From positions 2,232,001 through 2,296,000 of the forward strand of contig NZ_JAVTSS010000001.1 of assembly GCF_032678705.1 (NCBI RefSeq): DNA of 64,000 bases, given 5' to 3'. How positions within the stretch are numbered: the first letter of the stretch is position 1; each line of letters begins with the position of its first letter. This DNA comes from Pedobacter frigiditerrae. GTDB taxonomy: Bacteria > Bacteroidota > Bacteroidia > Sphingobacteriales > Sphingobacteriaceae. The notes under the pieces are model-generated. The model was not told the DNA's origin and made no database searches. It saw nothing but the letters and a program-made list of their open reading frames with translations. A program made the translations under genes and the position numbers. Positions 55,628 to 64,000 of this stretch are shown one piece after another.

Positions 55628-56461
55628 ATGAAAACAAAAACAAGAGTAGCTATTCAAGGTATCAAAGCATCGTTTCACGAAGAAGCTGCATTTAAGTTTT
55701 TTGGTAGAGATATCGAAACCATAGAATGCAATTCATTTAAACAAACTTGCGAAGTTTTAGAAAATGGAAATGCTGATTTTGTAATCATGGCCATAGAAAA
55801 CTCTATAGCTGGTAGCCTTTTACCTAACTACACTTTAATTAGAGAATATAATTTTGCAGTAAGTGGAGAAGTTTACCTACCTATCCAATTGCATTTAATG
55901 GCTTTACCTGGCGTTAAGTTTAAAGATATCAAATTTGCTACCTCTCACCCTATCGCTATTAGACAATGTGTTGATTTTTTTGATGATTACCCAAACATCC
56001 AAGTAATTGAAAGCAGTGATACCGCAGCTTGTGCCAAAAAAATTAGAGATGAGCAGTTAACTGATACCGTTGCCATAGCTAATACCCTAGCAGCAGAATT
56101 ATACGGGTTAAACATCATTGAACGCAGAATAGAATCGAACAAGAAAAATTATACACGTTTCTTAATCCTTCAAAAAGAAAAAATTGAAGACAATAAAGAC
56201 ATTAATAAAGCTTCTATCTGTTTTCAAGTTGGCAACTATGTTGGCGCACTAGCTAAAGTGTTAAACATTTTTGCAGAGCTGAATGTGAACTTAACCAAAA
56301 TCCAATCTATGCCAGTTCTGGGAAAAAGAAACGACTATTATTTCTACATAGACATGGAATGGCAAAATATGGAAAACTACGATACTGCCATCCGTAAAGC
56401 CCTAAAATACACAGTGAACTTTAACATCATGGGCGAATACGAAAAGAACGATAACGTCTGA
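55628..56461 (+). CDS. pheA: prephenate dehydratase
   Basis: This 277-residue enzyme converts prephenate to phenylpyruvate, the branch step to phenylalanine. The catalytic domain shows RVAIQGIKASFHEEAAFKFF, FVIMAIENSIAGSLLPNY, the TRF motif in NYTRFLIL and IANTLAAELYGLNI. A C-terminal ACT domain follows (VGALAKVLNIFAELNVNLTKIQSMP). The usual ESRP of the phenylalanine-binding site reads QSMP here. The gene begins 17 bases after the attenuator T run. No tyrA or aminotransferase follows directly, although many relatives have them here. Confidence 0.93.
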   Translation: MKTKTRVAIQGIKASFHEEAAFKFFGRDIETIECNSFKQTCEVLENGNADFVIMAIENSIAGSLLPNYTLIREYNFAVSGEVYLPIQLHLMALPGVKFKDIKFATSHPIAIRQCVDFFDDYPNIQVIESSDTAACAKKIRDEQLTDTVAIANTLAAELYGLNIIERRIESNKKNYTRFLILQKEKIEDNKDINKASICFQVGNYVGALAKVLNIFAELNVNLTKIQSMPVLGKRNDYYFYIDMEWQNMENYDTAIRKALKYTVNFNIMGEYEKNDNV

Positions 56462-56559
56462 GAAATGTAAGATGGAAAAGGTAAAATGGAACCAGAACAA
56501 TCGGTGAAATCATTTTATCTGTAAAATCAAACGCAAACCGAAAGACATTAATAACAAAT

Positions 56560-56590
56560 CTCAATACGCAATACTCATTACGCAATACTA
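56560..56590 (+). repeat. short duplicated repeat between pheA and the DAHP synthase gene
   Basis: CTCAATACGCAATACTCA and TTACGCAATACTA form two near-identical copies of a (CA)ATACGCAATACT unit. The same unit pair, with one change over 29 bases, lies upstream of aroC at 59306-59336. The rest of the 149-base gap holds no gene. Confidence 0.55.
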
Positions 56591-56610
56591 AAATTTAAAA
56601 TCCCAAAAAA

Positions 56611-57747
56611 ATGAAATTACAATTAAACATCCAGCCTTTAGATAGTTGGATTAACATCAAAAACGAACCTTTATTAATCTCTGGACCTTGTAGTGCAGAA
56701 ACAGAAGATCAATTATTATCAACTGCTCATTTATTAAAAGCAACAGGAAAAGTTAGCGTTTTAAGAGCTGGTATCTGGAAACCACGTACTCGTCCGGGAG
56801 AGTTTGAAGGTATTGGAAGTATCGGTTTACAATGGTTAAAACGTGCTAAAGAAGAAACTGGTTTACCAACAGCAGTTGAAGTTGCAAATGCGAAACACGT
56901 AGAAGAAGCTTTGGCTGCAGGTGTAGATATCCTTTGGATTGGCGCTCGTTCTACCGTAAATCCATTTACAGTTCAAGAAATTGCTGATGCTTTACAAGGT
57001 GTTGATATCCCAGTATTGGTAAAAAACCCTGTAAACCCTGATTTACAATTATGGATTGGTGCTTTAGAGCGTATCAACAAAGCCGGCATTACTAAATTAG
57101 GCGCTATTCATAGAGGTTTCTCTTCATTCGAGAAAAGTGCTTTCCGTAACGAACCAATGTGGGAACTGGCTATCCAATTGAAAACTTTATGCCCTGAGTT
57201 ACCTATCATTAACGATCCAAGTCACATTTGTGGTAACCGTGAGTTAATTCCTTATATCTCTCAAAAAGCATTGGATTTAGACATGCAAGGTTTAATGATT
57301 GAGTCTCACTTAGATCCTTCAGTTGCGTGGACAGATGCTAAACAACAAGTTACTCCAGCTGCATTGGCAGAAATGGTAAGCAAGTTTACTTTACGTCAAC
57401 CAGAATCTAAAAACGAGGAATTCACTGATAAATTAGCTGATTTAAGAAAAGAAATTGATAAAATTGATGACTTGGTATTGCAGAAATTAGCTGAACGCAT
57501 GAGCATCACGCAAAAAATTGGTGAGTTTAAAAGAGATAACCAAGTAACCATTTTACAGGTTAACCGTTGGGATGAAATCATGCAAAAACGTACTTCGTTT
57601 GCTAAAGCGTTAAAATTAGATGTAAACTTTACAGAGAAATTCTTAGAGTTAGTTCACGGAGAATCTATCCGCAGACAAACAGAAATTATGAATGCTGGCA
57701 AAGCTGAAGCAGGAATTGCAGCAGAAGCACATGTGGAAGTAAAATAG
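56611..57747 (+). CDS. bifunctional 3-deoxy-7-phosphoheptulonate synthase / chorismate mutase type II
   Basis: This 378-residue fusion commits carbon to the shikimate pathway and also makes prephenate. The N-terminal DAHP synthase (about residues 1-265) shows LLISGPCSAETEDQL, LRAGIWKPRTRPGEFEG, VLVKNPVNPDLQLWIGALERI and INDPSHICG. The C-terminal AroQ-type mutase (about 275-365) shows LRKEIDKIDDLVLQKLAERM and IGEFKRDN, and ends with ESIRRQTEIM. This fusion order is typical of Bacteroidota. It follows pheA after 149 bases and is likely under the same attenuator unless an internal promoter exists. Confidence 0.95.
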   Translation: MKLQLNIQPLDSWINIKNEPLLISGPCSAETEDQLLSTAHLLKATGKVSVLRAGIWKPRTRPGEFEGIGSIGLQWLKRAKEETGLPTAVEVANAKHVEEALAAGVDILWIGARSTVNPFTVQEIADALQGVDIPVLVKNPVNPDLQLWIGALERINKAGITKLGAIHRGFSSFEKSAFRNEPMWELAIQLKTLCPELPIINDPSHICGNRELIPYISQKALDLDMQGLMIESHLDPSVAWTDAKQQVTPAALAEMVSKFTLRQPESKNEEFTDKLADLRKEIDKIDDLVLQKLAERMSITQKIGEFKRDNQVTILQVNRWDEIMQKRTSFAKALKLDVNFTEKFLELVHGESIRRQTEIMNAGKAEAGIAAEAHVEVK

Positions 57748-57877
57748 TATTGGTTCATTAGTTCATTTGTTCATTGCTTTAGTTGCGATAAGCTTTGTGA
57801 GCTAACCAATACCGATAATAAACAATAAAGGTTTAATATTTCTGGGCAGGTTTGCCCAATGAACTAGTGAACCAATA
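57748..57877. repeat. 20-bp inverted repeat spanning the gap before aroA
   Basis: TATTGGTTCATTAGTTCATT (57748-57767) and its complement with one change (57858-57877) bracket almost the whole 149-base gap, starting at the stop codon's last bases. A small inner hairpin (TGGGCA GGTT TGCCCA, 57843-57858) lies beside the right arm. No gene or T tail is seen. Confidence 0.6.
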
Positions 57878-57896
57878 AACAATTGAACTAAAAATA

Positions 57897-59183
57897 ATGT
57901 CTAAAAACGTATTGCTTTCTTTTACAGGAAACAAACAGATTGATACAGAAATAAAACTAACAGGTTCTAAAAGCGAATGTAATAGAGCTTTGGTTATCAG
58001 CGCATTAAGCAAAGGCTCGGTAAGTGTAGAAAACTTATCTGTTGCCGCTGATACGGTTACGCTTAATAAAGTGCTAAATGAGTTGGGAGGAAAGAGTTTA
58101 GAGTTTGGAAGCGACTCTCAACCCTCAACTCCCAACTCCCAACTGAAAACTGTAGACATCGGTCCCGCTGGGACTGCAATGCGATTTTTAACTGCTTTTT
58201 TAGCGATACAAGATGGTAAGTTCTTTTTAACAGGAACTGAAAGAATGAAGCAAAGACCTATTGGGATTTTGGTTGAAGCTTTAAAAAGTATTGGAGGGAA
58301 TATTTCTTACGAAGAAAATGAAGGATTCCCTCCTTTACAAATTCTTGGCCCTTTTAAACAAACATCAAAAAATGTTAAAATAAAAGGGGATATCAGCAGT
58401 CAATATATTTCTGCTTTATTAATGATTGCCCCTTCTCTCCCACTGGGATTAACGTTAGAAATTGAAGGTGAATTGACATCGAAGCCTTATGTGGAGATGA
58501 CTTTAACGATGCTAGAACAAGTTGGCATTAGAAATGACTGGAATGAAAATACCATCACTATCGAGCCTCAAACTTTTAACAGCGCCAAGCTTTACGTAGA
58601 GCCAGACTGGAGTGCCGCTTCTTATTGGTATTCAATTGCTGCATTGGCTGATGAAGCTTCTATTTTCTTACCAGGATTAAATGGATATAGCCTACAAGGT
58701 GATAGTAAAATCACCGAGATCATGGCAAACTTCGGAATTACCTCTCAGTTTAAAAACGGAGGCGTTTACCTTAAAAAAGAACCTAAACAAATTGAACGTA
58801 AGATTTTCGATTTAAAAGAATGTCCCGATTTAGCGCAAACCATTGTTGTTATTTGTGCAGCTTTAGGTCACGATGCTACTTTTACTGGATTAGAGACTTT
58901 AAAAATTAAAGAAACCAATCGTGTTTTAGCTTTACAAACTGAGTTAGCTAAAATTGGTGTAAAATTTATCGAGAAAAACTTAAGCTATAAATTAGATTGT
59001 TCAGGATTACACTTCCCGGAAAAAATAACAATCAGCACTTACGAAGATCATAGAATGGCGATGGCTTTTGCGCCATTAGCCTTAAAAATCAAACAAGTAG
59101 AAATTGAAGAAAAACAAGTCGTAGAAAAATCTTATCCTTACTTTTGGGATGATTTGGAAAAGGCGGGGTTTAGTATTGCATAG
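57897..59183 (+). CDS. aroA: 3-phosphoshikimate 1-carboxyvinyltransferase (EPSP synthase)
   Basis: This 428-residue enzyme joins shikimate-3-phosphate and phosphoenolpyruvate. Motifs: KLTGSKSECNRALVISAL at the N-terminus, IGPAGTAMRFLTAFLA, GTERMKQRPIGILVEAL, the SSQYISALLMIAPSL region, PDWSAASYWY, LKIKETNRVLALQTEL and the active-site TYEDHRMAMAFAPLAL. A stretch at residues about 62-83 (GGKSLEFGSDSQPSTPNSQL) has no family likeness and is encoded by an inverted-repeat sequence (58080-58145). The frame stays intact through it, so the gene probably still works. The pheA-to-aroC order suggests one transcription unit. Confidence 0.95.
   Translation: MSKNVLLSFTGNKQIDTEIKLTGSKSECNRALVISALSKGSVSVENLSVAADTVTLNKVLNELGGKSLEFGSDSQPSTPNSQLKTVDIGPAGTAMRFLTAFLAIQDGKFFLTGTERMKQRPIGILVEALKSIGGNISYEENEGFPPLQILGPFKQTSKNVKIKGDISSQYISALLMIAPSLPLGLTLEIEGELTSKPYVEMTLTMLEQVGIRNDWNENTITIEPQTFNSAKLYVEPDWSAASYWYSIAALADEASIFLPGLNGYSLQGDSKITEIMANFGITSQFKNGGVYLKKEPKQIERKIFDLKECPDLAQTIVVICAALGHDATFTGLETLKIKETNRVLALQTELAKIGVKFIEKNLSYKLDCSGLHFPEKITISTYEDHRMAMAFAPLALKIKQVEIEEKQVVEKSYPYFWDDLEKAGFSIA
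58080..58145 (+). repeat. in-frame repeat insertion within aroA
   Basis: GAGTTGGGAG (58080-58089) is the exact complement of CTCCCAACTC (58129-58138), which is itself part of the tandem CTCAACTCCCAACTCCCAACT. Such sequence is usually intergenic in Bacteroidota. Here it lies inside aroA, in frame, adding about 22 residues just before the conserved VDIGPAGTAMR. Confidence 0.65.
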
Positions 59184-59305
59184 TGCTTTAAGTATAGCGT
59201 AGTGCGATGTGCGTATAGAGACAAGTAGGCGACGCATACGACAAAACACGTGCAACTAAATATATCTTGAAAAATTATTAATAAAATATCACTAGGTACA
59301 GTATC

Positions 59306-59336
59306 GCAATACGCAATACTCAATACGCAATACTAA
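59306..59336 (+). repeat. short duplicated repeat upstream of aroC
   Basis: GCAATACGCAATACTCAATACGCAATACTAA is broken here for reading: GCAATACGCAATACT, then CAATACGCAATACTAA. It matches 56560-56590 with one change. A decayed inverted copy appears at the aroA 3' end (GTATTGCATAGTGC, 59174-59187). The 157-base gap holds no gene. Confidence 0.5.
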
Positions 59337-59340
59337 CAAC

Positions 59341-60426
59341 ATGGCAGGCAATTCATTCGGTAAATTATTTAAAATCACAACTTTTGGCGAATCACATGGT
59401 GTGGCTATTGGCGTTATCATTGATGGCTGTCCAGCTGGATTAACAATTGATACCGATTTTATCCAATCAGAATTAGATAAACGTAAACCTGGTCAATCTA
59501 AAATAACCACACAACGCAAGGAGAGTGACATTGTTCAAATCCTTTCTGGAACGTTTGAAGGTAAAAGTACAGGTACACCCATCAGTTTGTTAATTCCGAA
59601 TGAAGACCAACGTTCTAAGGATTATGGGCATAATGTAGATGTATATCGTCCTTCTCATGCAGATTATACTTACGATGCAAAATATGGCATCCGTGATCAT
59701 AGAGGTGGTGGACGTTCTTCGGCTCGTGAAACTGCAGCTCGTGTAGCAGCAGGTGCAATTGCTAAATTATTTTTGAAGGAAAAAGGAATTGAAATTTTTG
59801 CTCACGTTACTGCAGTAGGACAAATTAATGCACCAAACTTTAATTCGAATAACTTAGCAGAAGCATTAAATATTAGAGAGGAAAATATAGTACGTTGTGC
59901 TGATCCAGCAACGGCTAACCAAATGATAGACTTTATTGATTCGGTTAGAAAAGATGGAGATACCGTTGGAGGTAAAGTTGGCTGTATCATTAAAAATTGC
60001 CCGGTAGGTTTAGGAGAACCAGTTTTTGATAAACTACATGCAGATTTAGGAAAAGCCATGCTAAGCATTAATGCCGTTCACGGATTTGAGTACGGCTCTG
60101 GTTTTGCAGGTAGCGAAATGAGAGGGTCTGAACATAACGACGTTTTCCTAGCAGGAGATAAACCTAAAACACTCACTAATTATTCAGGAGGCATACAAGG
60201 TGGGATTTCTAACGGGATGGATATTACATTTATTACCGCTTTTAAACCAGTAGCTACAATTATGCATAACCAGCAAACAATAAATGCTGCTGGTGAAGCT
60301 GCCGAAATTAAAGGCAAAGGTCGTCATGATCCATGTGTAGTACCTAGAGCGGTGATTATTGTAGAAGCCATGGCAGCTTTGGTTTTAGCTGATCATTTGT
60401 TAAGACAAAGAAGTAATCGTTTGTAA
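59341..60426 (+). CDS. aroC: chorismate synthase
   Basis: This 361-residue enzyme makes chorismate from EPSP using reduced FMN. All three family signatures are visible: [18 protein letters not shown] near the start, [21 protein letters not shown], and the C-terminal [21 protein letters not shown]. Full length, with no breaks. It is the last shikimate gene of the cluster. A 182-base gap follows that holds TTCATTGGTTCATTAGT-type repeats and no gene. Confidence 0.97.
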   Translation: MAGNSFGKLFKITTFGESHGVAIGVIIDGCPAGLTIDTDFIQSELDKRKPGQSKITTQRKESDIVQILSGTFEGKSTGTPISLLIPNEDQRSKDYGHNVDVYRPSHADYTYDAKYGIRDHRGGGRSSARETAARVAAGAIAKLFLKEKGIEIFAHVTAVGQINAPNFNSNNLAEALNIREENIVRCADPATANQMIDFIDSVRKDGDTVGGKVGCIIKNCPVGLGEPVFDKLHADLGKAMLSINAVHGFEYGSGFAGSEMRGSEHNDVFLAGDKPKTLTNYSGGIQGGISNGMDITFITAFKPVATIMHNQQTINAAGEAAEIKGKGRHDPCVVPRAVIIVEAMAALVLADHLLRQRSNRL

Positions 60427-60608
60427 AAGTTCATTGGTTCATTAGTGTCATTAGTTCATTAGTCTCCGAGAAATCGGGATTTCGCTTCCGATGTAAAATC
60501 AGAACAAGTTCGCTCAACATTGGTTCATTGGGGCCGGCTAAAATCCGTATTTCTAGGTATTTCTAATTCAAAATCTATTGTCGAGATTTAGGTTGAAATT
60601 AACCTATC

Positions 60609-61175
60609 GTGGCAACTTATACCTTTAGAAAAAGTGTTTTAACCAAACCAGAAACTTATAGCGTTACTGAAGATGGGCTTGGATACACTTTTGATGGGGT
60701 TAATTTTGCAAACTGCCCTTATCAAAACATAAAATCGCTTAGGTTAATCTACTTTCCTACCCGTCTTAAAACCAATAATTATTGCTGCGAAATAACCTTA
60801 AATGTTCCGAAGGATTTAAGAATCAAAATTCCATCTATTAGTTATGTGTCTTTTGGTGATTTTAAAGATGAAGCAAAAAGCTATAGTGAATTCGTTAAAA
60901 AACTAACCAATCAAATTTCTTATGCTAACCCCTTCTGCAAATTCTATGCTGGCAAGCCAATATGGAAATTTATACTAGAAAATACATTGATTTTATTGTT
61001 TCTATCCTTCCTCTTTTGGCTTCTATCTGCCTTCATCTCTGCTATTAGCGGAATAATTGTGCTTAGAATATTCATTGTAGGTTTATCTCTTTATTACATC
61101 ATTAAAGCTTTTACAATCAATCTTCCAAAAGAATTTCACCCATTAGCAATTCCGGAAAAATTATTGCCTTTGTAA
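60609..61175 (+). CDS. membrane protein of unknown function
   Basis: This 188-residue protein has a soluble N-terminal half (about 120 residues, beta-rich, with two Cys in NNYCCEITL). Two membrane segments follow (ENTLILLFLSFLFWLLSAFI and IIVLRIFIVGLSLYYIIKAF), then a short tail. The N-terminal half could be a PH-like domain, but no motif proves it. The start is GTG at 60609. No other in-frame start lies near, and the protein begins sensibly (MATYTFRKSVLTKPETYSV). Function unknown. Confidence 0.65.
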   Translation: MATYTFRKSVLTKPETYSVTEDGLGYTFDGVNFANCPYQNIKSLRLIYFPTRLKTNNYCCEITLNVPKDLRIKIPSISYVSFGDFKDEAKSYSEFVKKLTNQISYANPFCKFYAGKPIWKFILENTLILLFLSFLFWLLSAFISAISGIIVLRIFIVGLSLYYIIKAFTINLPKEFHPLAIPEKLLPL

Positions 61176-61208
61176 CTCTTTTTAAAAGGATTTGCTTTTA
61201 TTTGTGAT

Positions 61209-61814
61209 ATGAAATACCTTATCGTTTTATTCTTATTAATCAGTTCTACTGGTTTCGCTCAAAGCTATAAAGAGCAAATTGCAAAACACAGAGAAGAATA
61301 TAAAGCTGACTTTATTAAAGATACCCGCTCGCCATTAAAAGAGGCTGATTTAAAGCATTTGCATTTTTACAATGCAGATAGTAGTTATAAAGTTTCAGCA
61401 GAAGTAATATTATTGGAAAACCAGAAAGTATTTAAGATGCCTACTTATGCAGGTACAACTGCAGATTATATTCGTTATGCAAACTTAAAGTTCGAGTTAA
61501 ATGGTAAACCATTACAATTAACGCTATATAAAAGCATTGCTCTTTCTGCTAATCCTGCTTACAAAGATTATCTTTTCTTACCATTTACCGATCAAACCAA
61601 TAAAAAGGAAACTTATGGTGGGGGTCGTTATATCGATTTAAAATCTACAGAAATTAATAAAGGTAGAATTGAGTTGGATTTTAATAAAGCCTATAATCCC
61701 TATTGTGCCTATAGCGATGGATACAGATGCCCAATTCCACCAGAAGAAAACGATCTAGCTACTTCAATTTTAGCTGGAGAGAAATTATTTACTGGAGAAA
61801 AGAAACATAATTAA
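61209..61814 (+). CDS. DUF1684 domain exported protein
   Basis: This 201-residue protein has a signal peptide (YLIVLFLLISSTGFAQ). The DUF1684 pattern follows: IAKHREEYKADFIKDTRSPL, FELNGKPLQLTLYKS, DYLFLPFTDQTNKKETYGGGRYIDL and the ending YNPYCAYSDGYRCPIPPEEN. The last region, with two Cys and a YNPYCAY core, is the most conserved in the family. The role is unknown; a ligand-binding pocket is likely. It follows the membrane protein by 33 bases on the same strand. Confidence 0.88.
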   Translation: MKYLIVLFLLISSTGFAQSYKEQIAKHREEYKADFIKDTRSPLKEADLKHLHFYNADSSYKVSAEVILLENQKVFKMPTYAGTTADYIRYANLKFELNGKPLQLTLYKSIALSANPAYKDYLFLPFTDQTNKKETYGGGRYIDLKSTEINKGRIELDFNKAYNPYCAYSDGYRCPIPPEENDLATSILAGEKLFTGEKKHN

Positions 61815-61940
61815 TTTTAATTAACTGTATTTTAAGATATTACATTTTATAATTTAAATAACTAAAACCTTTAGTGCTATGCTATAATTAACCTAAAAGA
61901 AAAGCTATTTTAGTAGTCATAATTTAATTATATTTAAGCA

Positions 61941-62687
61941 ATGACAAATTATAAATGTTTAATTGTAGATGATAATGAAATTGAGCGTGCTGCAATAGCA
62001 ATGCATTTACGCAAAATTAATAGACTCGACATTGTTGCCGTTTGTAATAATGGAATTGACGCTGCATCAGTCTTATTAGATCAGCCTATAGACATTGTTT
62101 TCTCTGATATCGATATGCCAGAGTTATCTGGAATGGCCTTGTTAAAAAGTATAAAAAATGCGCCAATCTTTATTTTCATTACTAGTTTCTCAGAATATGC
62201 TGCCGAGAGTTTTAATCTTGATGCTTTAGATTTTATAGTAAAGCCTGCAACTTTCGAACGTTTGTTAAAAGCAAGTACAAAAGCTATAGAATACCTTGAT
62301 TTAAAAAGTTCGGTTACTCCGAACAGCAACCCACTTCCCCTACCAGAATCTGAAGATTTTTTCTTTATCAAAGAGACCAAGGGTTTTACTAAACTTAAAT
62401 ACAATGATGTGATCTACATTGAAAGCATGGGCGATTTTTCTAGAATATATACGGCTCAAAACAATCACATTACCTTAATTAACCTAAAAAACTTAGAGCG
62501 TCAATTACCTGCTGAATTTGTTAGAATTCACAAACAATACGTCATTAATGTAAATCAAATTGCCACCATATCTAATTATGAGGTATTGTTAAATCATGGC
62601 CATTCTGCTCCGATTAGCTTAATTAACAGAAAAGAATTAATAGAGAAGATAGCCGGCAAAACTTTATCTAGGCATATTAAAGAGTAG
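61941..62687 (+). CDS. LytTR-family response regulator
   Basis: This 248-residue protein has a receiver domain and a LytTR DNA-binding domain. The receiver shows acidic IVDDNEIE, phospho-Asp in IVFSDIDMPELSG, Thr/Ser in FIFITSFSEYA and Lys in DFIVKPATF. The LytTR domain covers about residues 135-240 (FIKETKGFTKLKYNDVIYIESMG, FVRIHKQYVINVNQI). It is convergent with the histidine kinase gene, their stops one base apart. They may be partners, though convergent layout is less usual than an operon. Confidence 0.93.
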   Translation: MTNYKCLIVDDNEIERAAIAMHLRKINRLDIVAVCNNGIDAASVLLDQPIDIVFSDIDMPELSGMALLKSIKNAPIFIFITSFSEYAAESFNLDALDFIVKPATFERLLKASTKAIEYLDLKSSVTPNSNPLPLPESEDFFFIKETKGFTKLKYNDVIYIESMGDFSRIYTAQNNHITLINLKNLERQLPAEFVRIHKQYVINVNQIATISNYEVLLNHGHSAPISLINRKELIEKIAGKTLSRHIKE

Positions 62688-62688
62688 T

Positions 62689-64000
62689 TTAGACAGCTTT
62701 TGGCAAACTTAAGGTAAAAACACTTCCATTATTAAGTTTACTATTTGCTTGTAATGATCCATTCATCATTTTTGTGAAGGTTTTACATAATACCAAACCA
62801 ATACCTGTTCCTTTTTCTTTATTTGTACCGTATGTACTTTTCCCTGTCTCTAAATGGGTAGAAGTATTAAAGTTAACCACTTGTTCCGTAGGCATTCCAA
62901 TCCCATTATCCATTATACTGATTTTTACTTTTTTGCCGTCTTTAATAGAGTTTAATTCAATAACACCATTATTGGGTGTAAATTTAATTGCATTGCTGAT
63001 CAGGTTTCTTACAATTAGGGAAGTCATGTTCATATCCGCTAAACACAGAGTTCCTGACGGAATATTATTTTTTATGGTAATTCCTTTTTGATTAGCTATG
63101 GTTAACATAGAGTTTAGCACTTCCTGAATACAAAGCTGAATATCGAATTTCTCTATAATTGGTTCAAAACCTTGCATCTGGCTCGATGCCCAGTTCAGCA
63201 AATTTTCCATCATTGAAGAAGTATAACCTAACGTATTTTTAAGATTGCCAGCGTACCTAGTTAATTCACCCTGACTAATATTTCCATCTTCTAAAAGCTG
63301 TATAAAAGAAATCAAGGAATTAACTGGAGAACGCATATCGTGGCTCACAACGCTAAATATGGTGTCTTTTACCTTACTCAAGTTCTCAAGCTCTCTTTTC
63401 TGCTCTGAAACTATCCTATTCAGCCTTGCTGTTTTACGCTGTGTATAAAAAACAAATGCGCCAGATAAGAATAAAATAGTAGCAAGTACAACTAAAAAGG
63501 TATTCACATTTTTATTAACCCTCAATTCATTGCTCTGAACATCAATTTCTTTCTCTTTTTCTGTTTTGGCCAGCAAGGCAAATAAACGTTGTTTATCTAA
63601 AACGCTTTTCTCGTTTTCTAGATCTGATTGTCTTTTAAGAAAAGTAATGCGTTGTAAACTTTTTTCCTTATCACTTAAAGCTAATTCTTGTTTTCTTAAG
63701 GTCAATTGTTGTTGTTGTTGTCTTGCCAAAAAAACCTGCCTTTGCAGTTCAACATCCGTTATTTTCTGTTTAAGTTGATAATCATTTTCCTTGATTGAGA
63801 AATCCAATTGCAACTGCCTCCTTGTAATTTCATTCTCTTTTTCCTTATTAAAAATTTGGTCCTTAAATGAAATGTACAACCTATAATAAACTAGAGACTG
63901 GTTAAAATTTCCTTGTTTTTCTTCTATTGTACTTAATTTTTGATAAGCGTTTCTTTGTACCTCTAACAACTTGTTTAGCTGTGCAATTTTTAATGCCTCT
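62689..64000 (-). CDS. TPR-containing sensor histidine kinase, 5' end outside window
   Basis: At least 437 codons are open to the right edge, and the N-terminus lies beyond it. What is visible starts with a TPR-like unit (KLSTIEEKQGNFNQSLVYYRLYISFKD). A long coiled coil follows (many Gln/Glu/Lys, about 120 residues), then a single membrane helix (VNTFLVVLATILFLSGAFVFY). The kinase core has the acceptor His in FSVVSHDMRSPVNSL, the N box NLISNAIKFTPN and the G boxes DNGIGMP and GTGIGLVLCKTF. This TPR-coiled coil-kinase layout is common in Bacteroidota; signal unknown. A TTG at 63969 is not the true start. Confidence 0.9.
   Translation of the reverse strand, partial: EALKIAQLNKLLEVQRNAYQKLSTIEEKQGNFNQSLVYYRLYISFKDQIFNKEKENEITRRQLQLDFSIKENDYQLKQKITDVELQRQVFLARQQQQQLTLRKQELALSDKEKSLQRITFLKRQSDLENEKSVLDKQRLFALLAKTEKEKEIDVQSNELRVNKNVNTFLVVLATILFLSGAFVFYTQRKTARLNRIVSEQKRELENLSKVKDTIFSVVSHDMRSPVNSLISFIQLLEDGNISQGELTRYAGNLKNTLGYTSSMMENLLNWASSQMQGFEPIIEKFDIQLCIQEVLNSMLTIANQKGITIKNNIPSGTLCLADMNMTSLIVRNLISNAIKFTPNNGVIELNSIKDGKKVKISIMDNGIGMPTEQVVNFNTSTHLETGKSTYGTNKEKGTGIGLVLCKTFTKMMNGSLQANSKLNNGSVFTLSLPKAV

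Overview
This window looks like the chromosome of a low-GC member of the Bacteroidota, most likely family Sphingobacteriaceae (Pedobacter or a close relative). The signs are a SusC/SusD polysaccharide utilization locus with a hybrid two-component regulator, Bacteroidota-type promoters (TAnnTTTG), DUF4266/DUF3570 genes, a fused DAHP synthase/chorismate mutase, and a flexirubin-free carotenoid cluster. Gene names rest on motif and family recognition by eye; no database search was run.

Layout. 1-5176: a tightly overlapping carotenoid operon. It holds a CarH-like B12-binding regulator (its start lies outside the window), crtI, crtB, a secreted unknown, idi, crtZ and a CrtYcd-type lycopene cyclase, and should lead from GGPP to zeaxanthin. 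5272-8715: small accessory genes (GrpB, DUF1801, GNAT, GyrI-like), an HD-domain gene broken by an IS21-like remnant that carries 23-bp tandem terminal repeats, and a lipoprotein. 8760-17873: a redox/envelope block of cytochrome b561, a VIT1/CCC1 transporter, a thioredoxin-like protein, ApbE, DUF4266, DUF3570, an OmpR-type response regulator with its kinase, and an LTA-synthase-like membrane sulfatase. Two promoters in this block share an 11-bp-period direct repeat at the same distance from the -7 box.

17877-40366: a large polysaccharide utilization locus on the minus strand. It encodes GH110, GH95 and GH20 glycosidases, a TlpA-like protein, a GH88 unsaturated glucuronyl hydrolase, a beta-helix protein that is a candidate lyase, a DUF5017-like surface lipoprotein, SusD (with an unusual Gly/Thr-rich insertion), SusC and a hybrid two-component sensor. 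The set points to a fucosylated or galactosylated, HexNAc- and uronate-containing glycan. 40519-49287: housekeeping and stress genes, including DoxX, an EEP-family protein, DUF808, a cupin, an atypical SDR, tRNA-Met(CAU), a HAD hydrolase, an Mpo1-like protein and katG. 49288-49937 and 53426-54453 are rich in REP-like palindromes.

49938-60426: proline dehydrogenase, an S4 protein, aroB, a sterol-desaturase-like hydroxylase, then pheA, DAHP synthase/chorismate mutase, aroA and aroC. The most striking signal in the window lies just upstream of pheA. A consensus promoter is followed by a 20-codon leader ORF with eight Tyr/Phe codons, and then by a strong terminator. The 5' arm of that terminator can pair instead with the end of the leader ORF. 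This is a complete classical transcription attenuator for aromatic amino acid synthesis. Downstream, the aro intergenic gaps are filled with inverted or duplicated repeat sequence, and one such repeat appears to have inserted in frame into aroA. 60609-64000: a membrane protein, a DUF1684 protein, and a LytTR response regulator convergent with a TPR-type histidine kinase that runs off the right edge.
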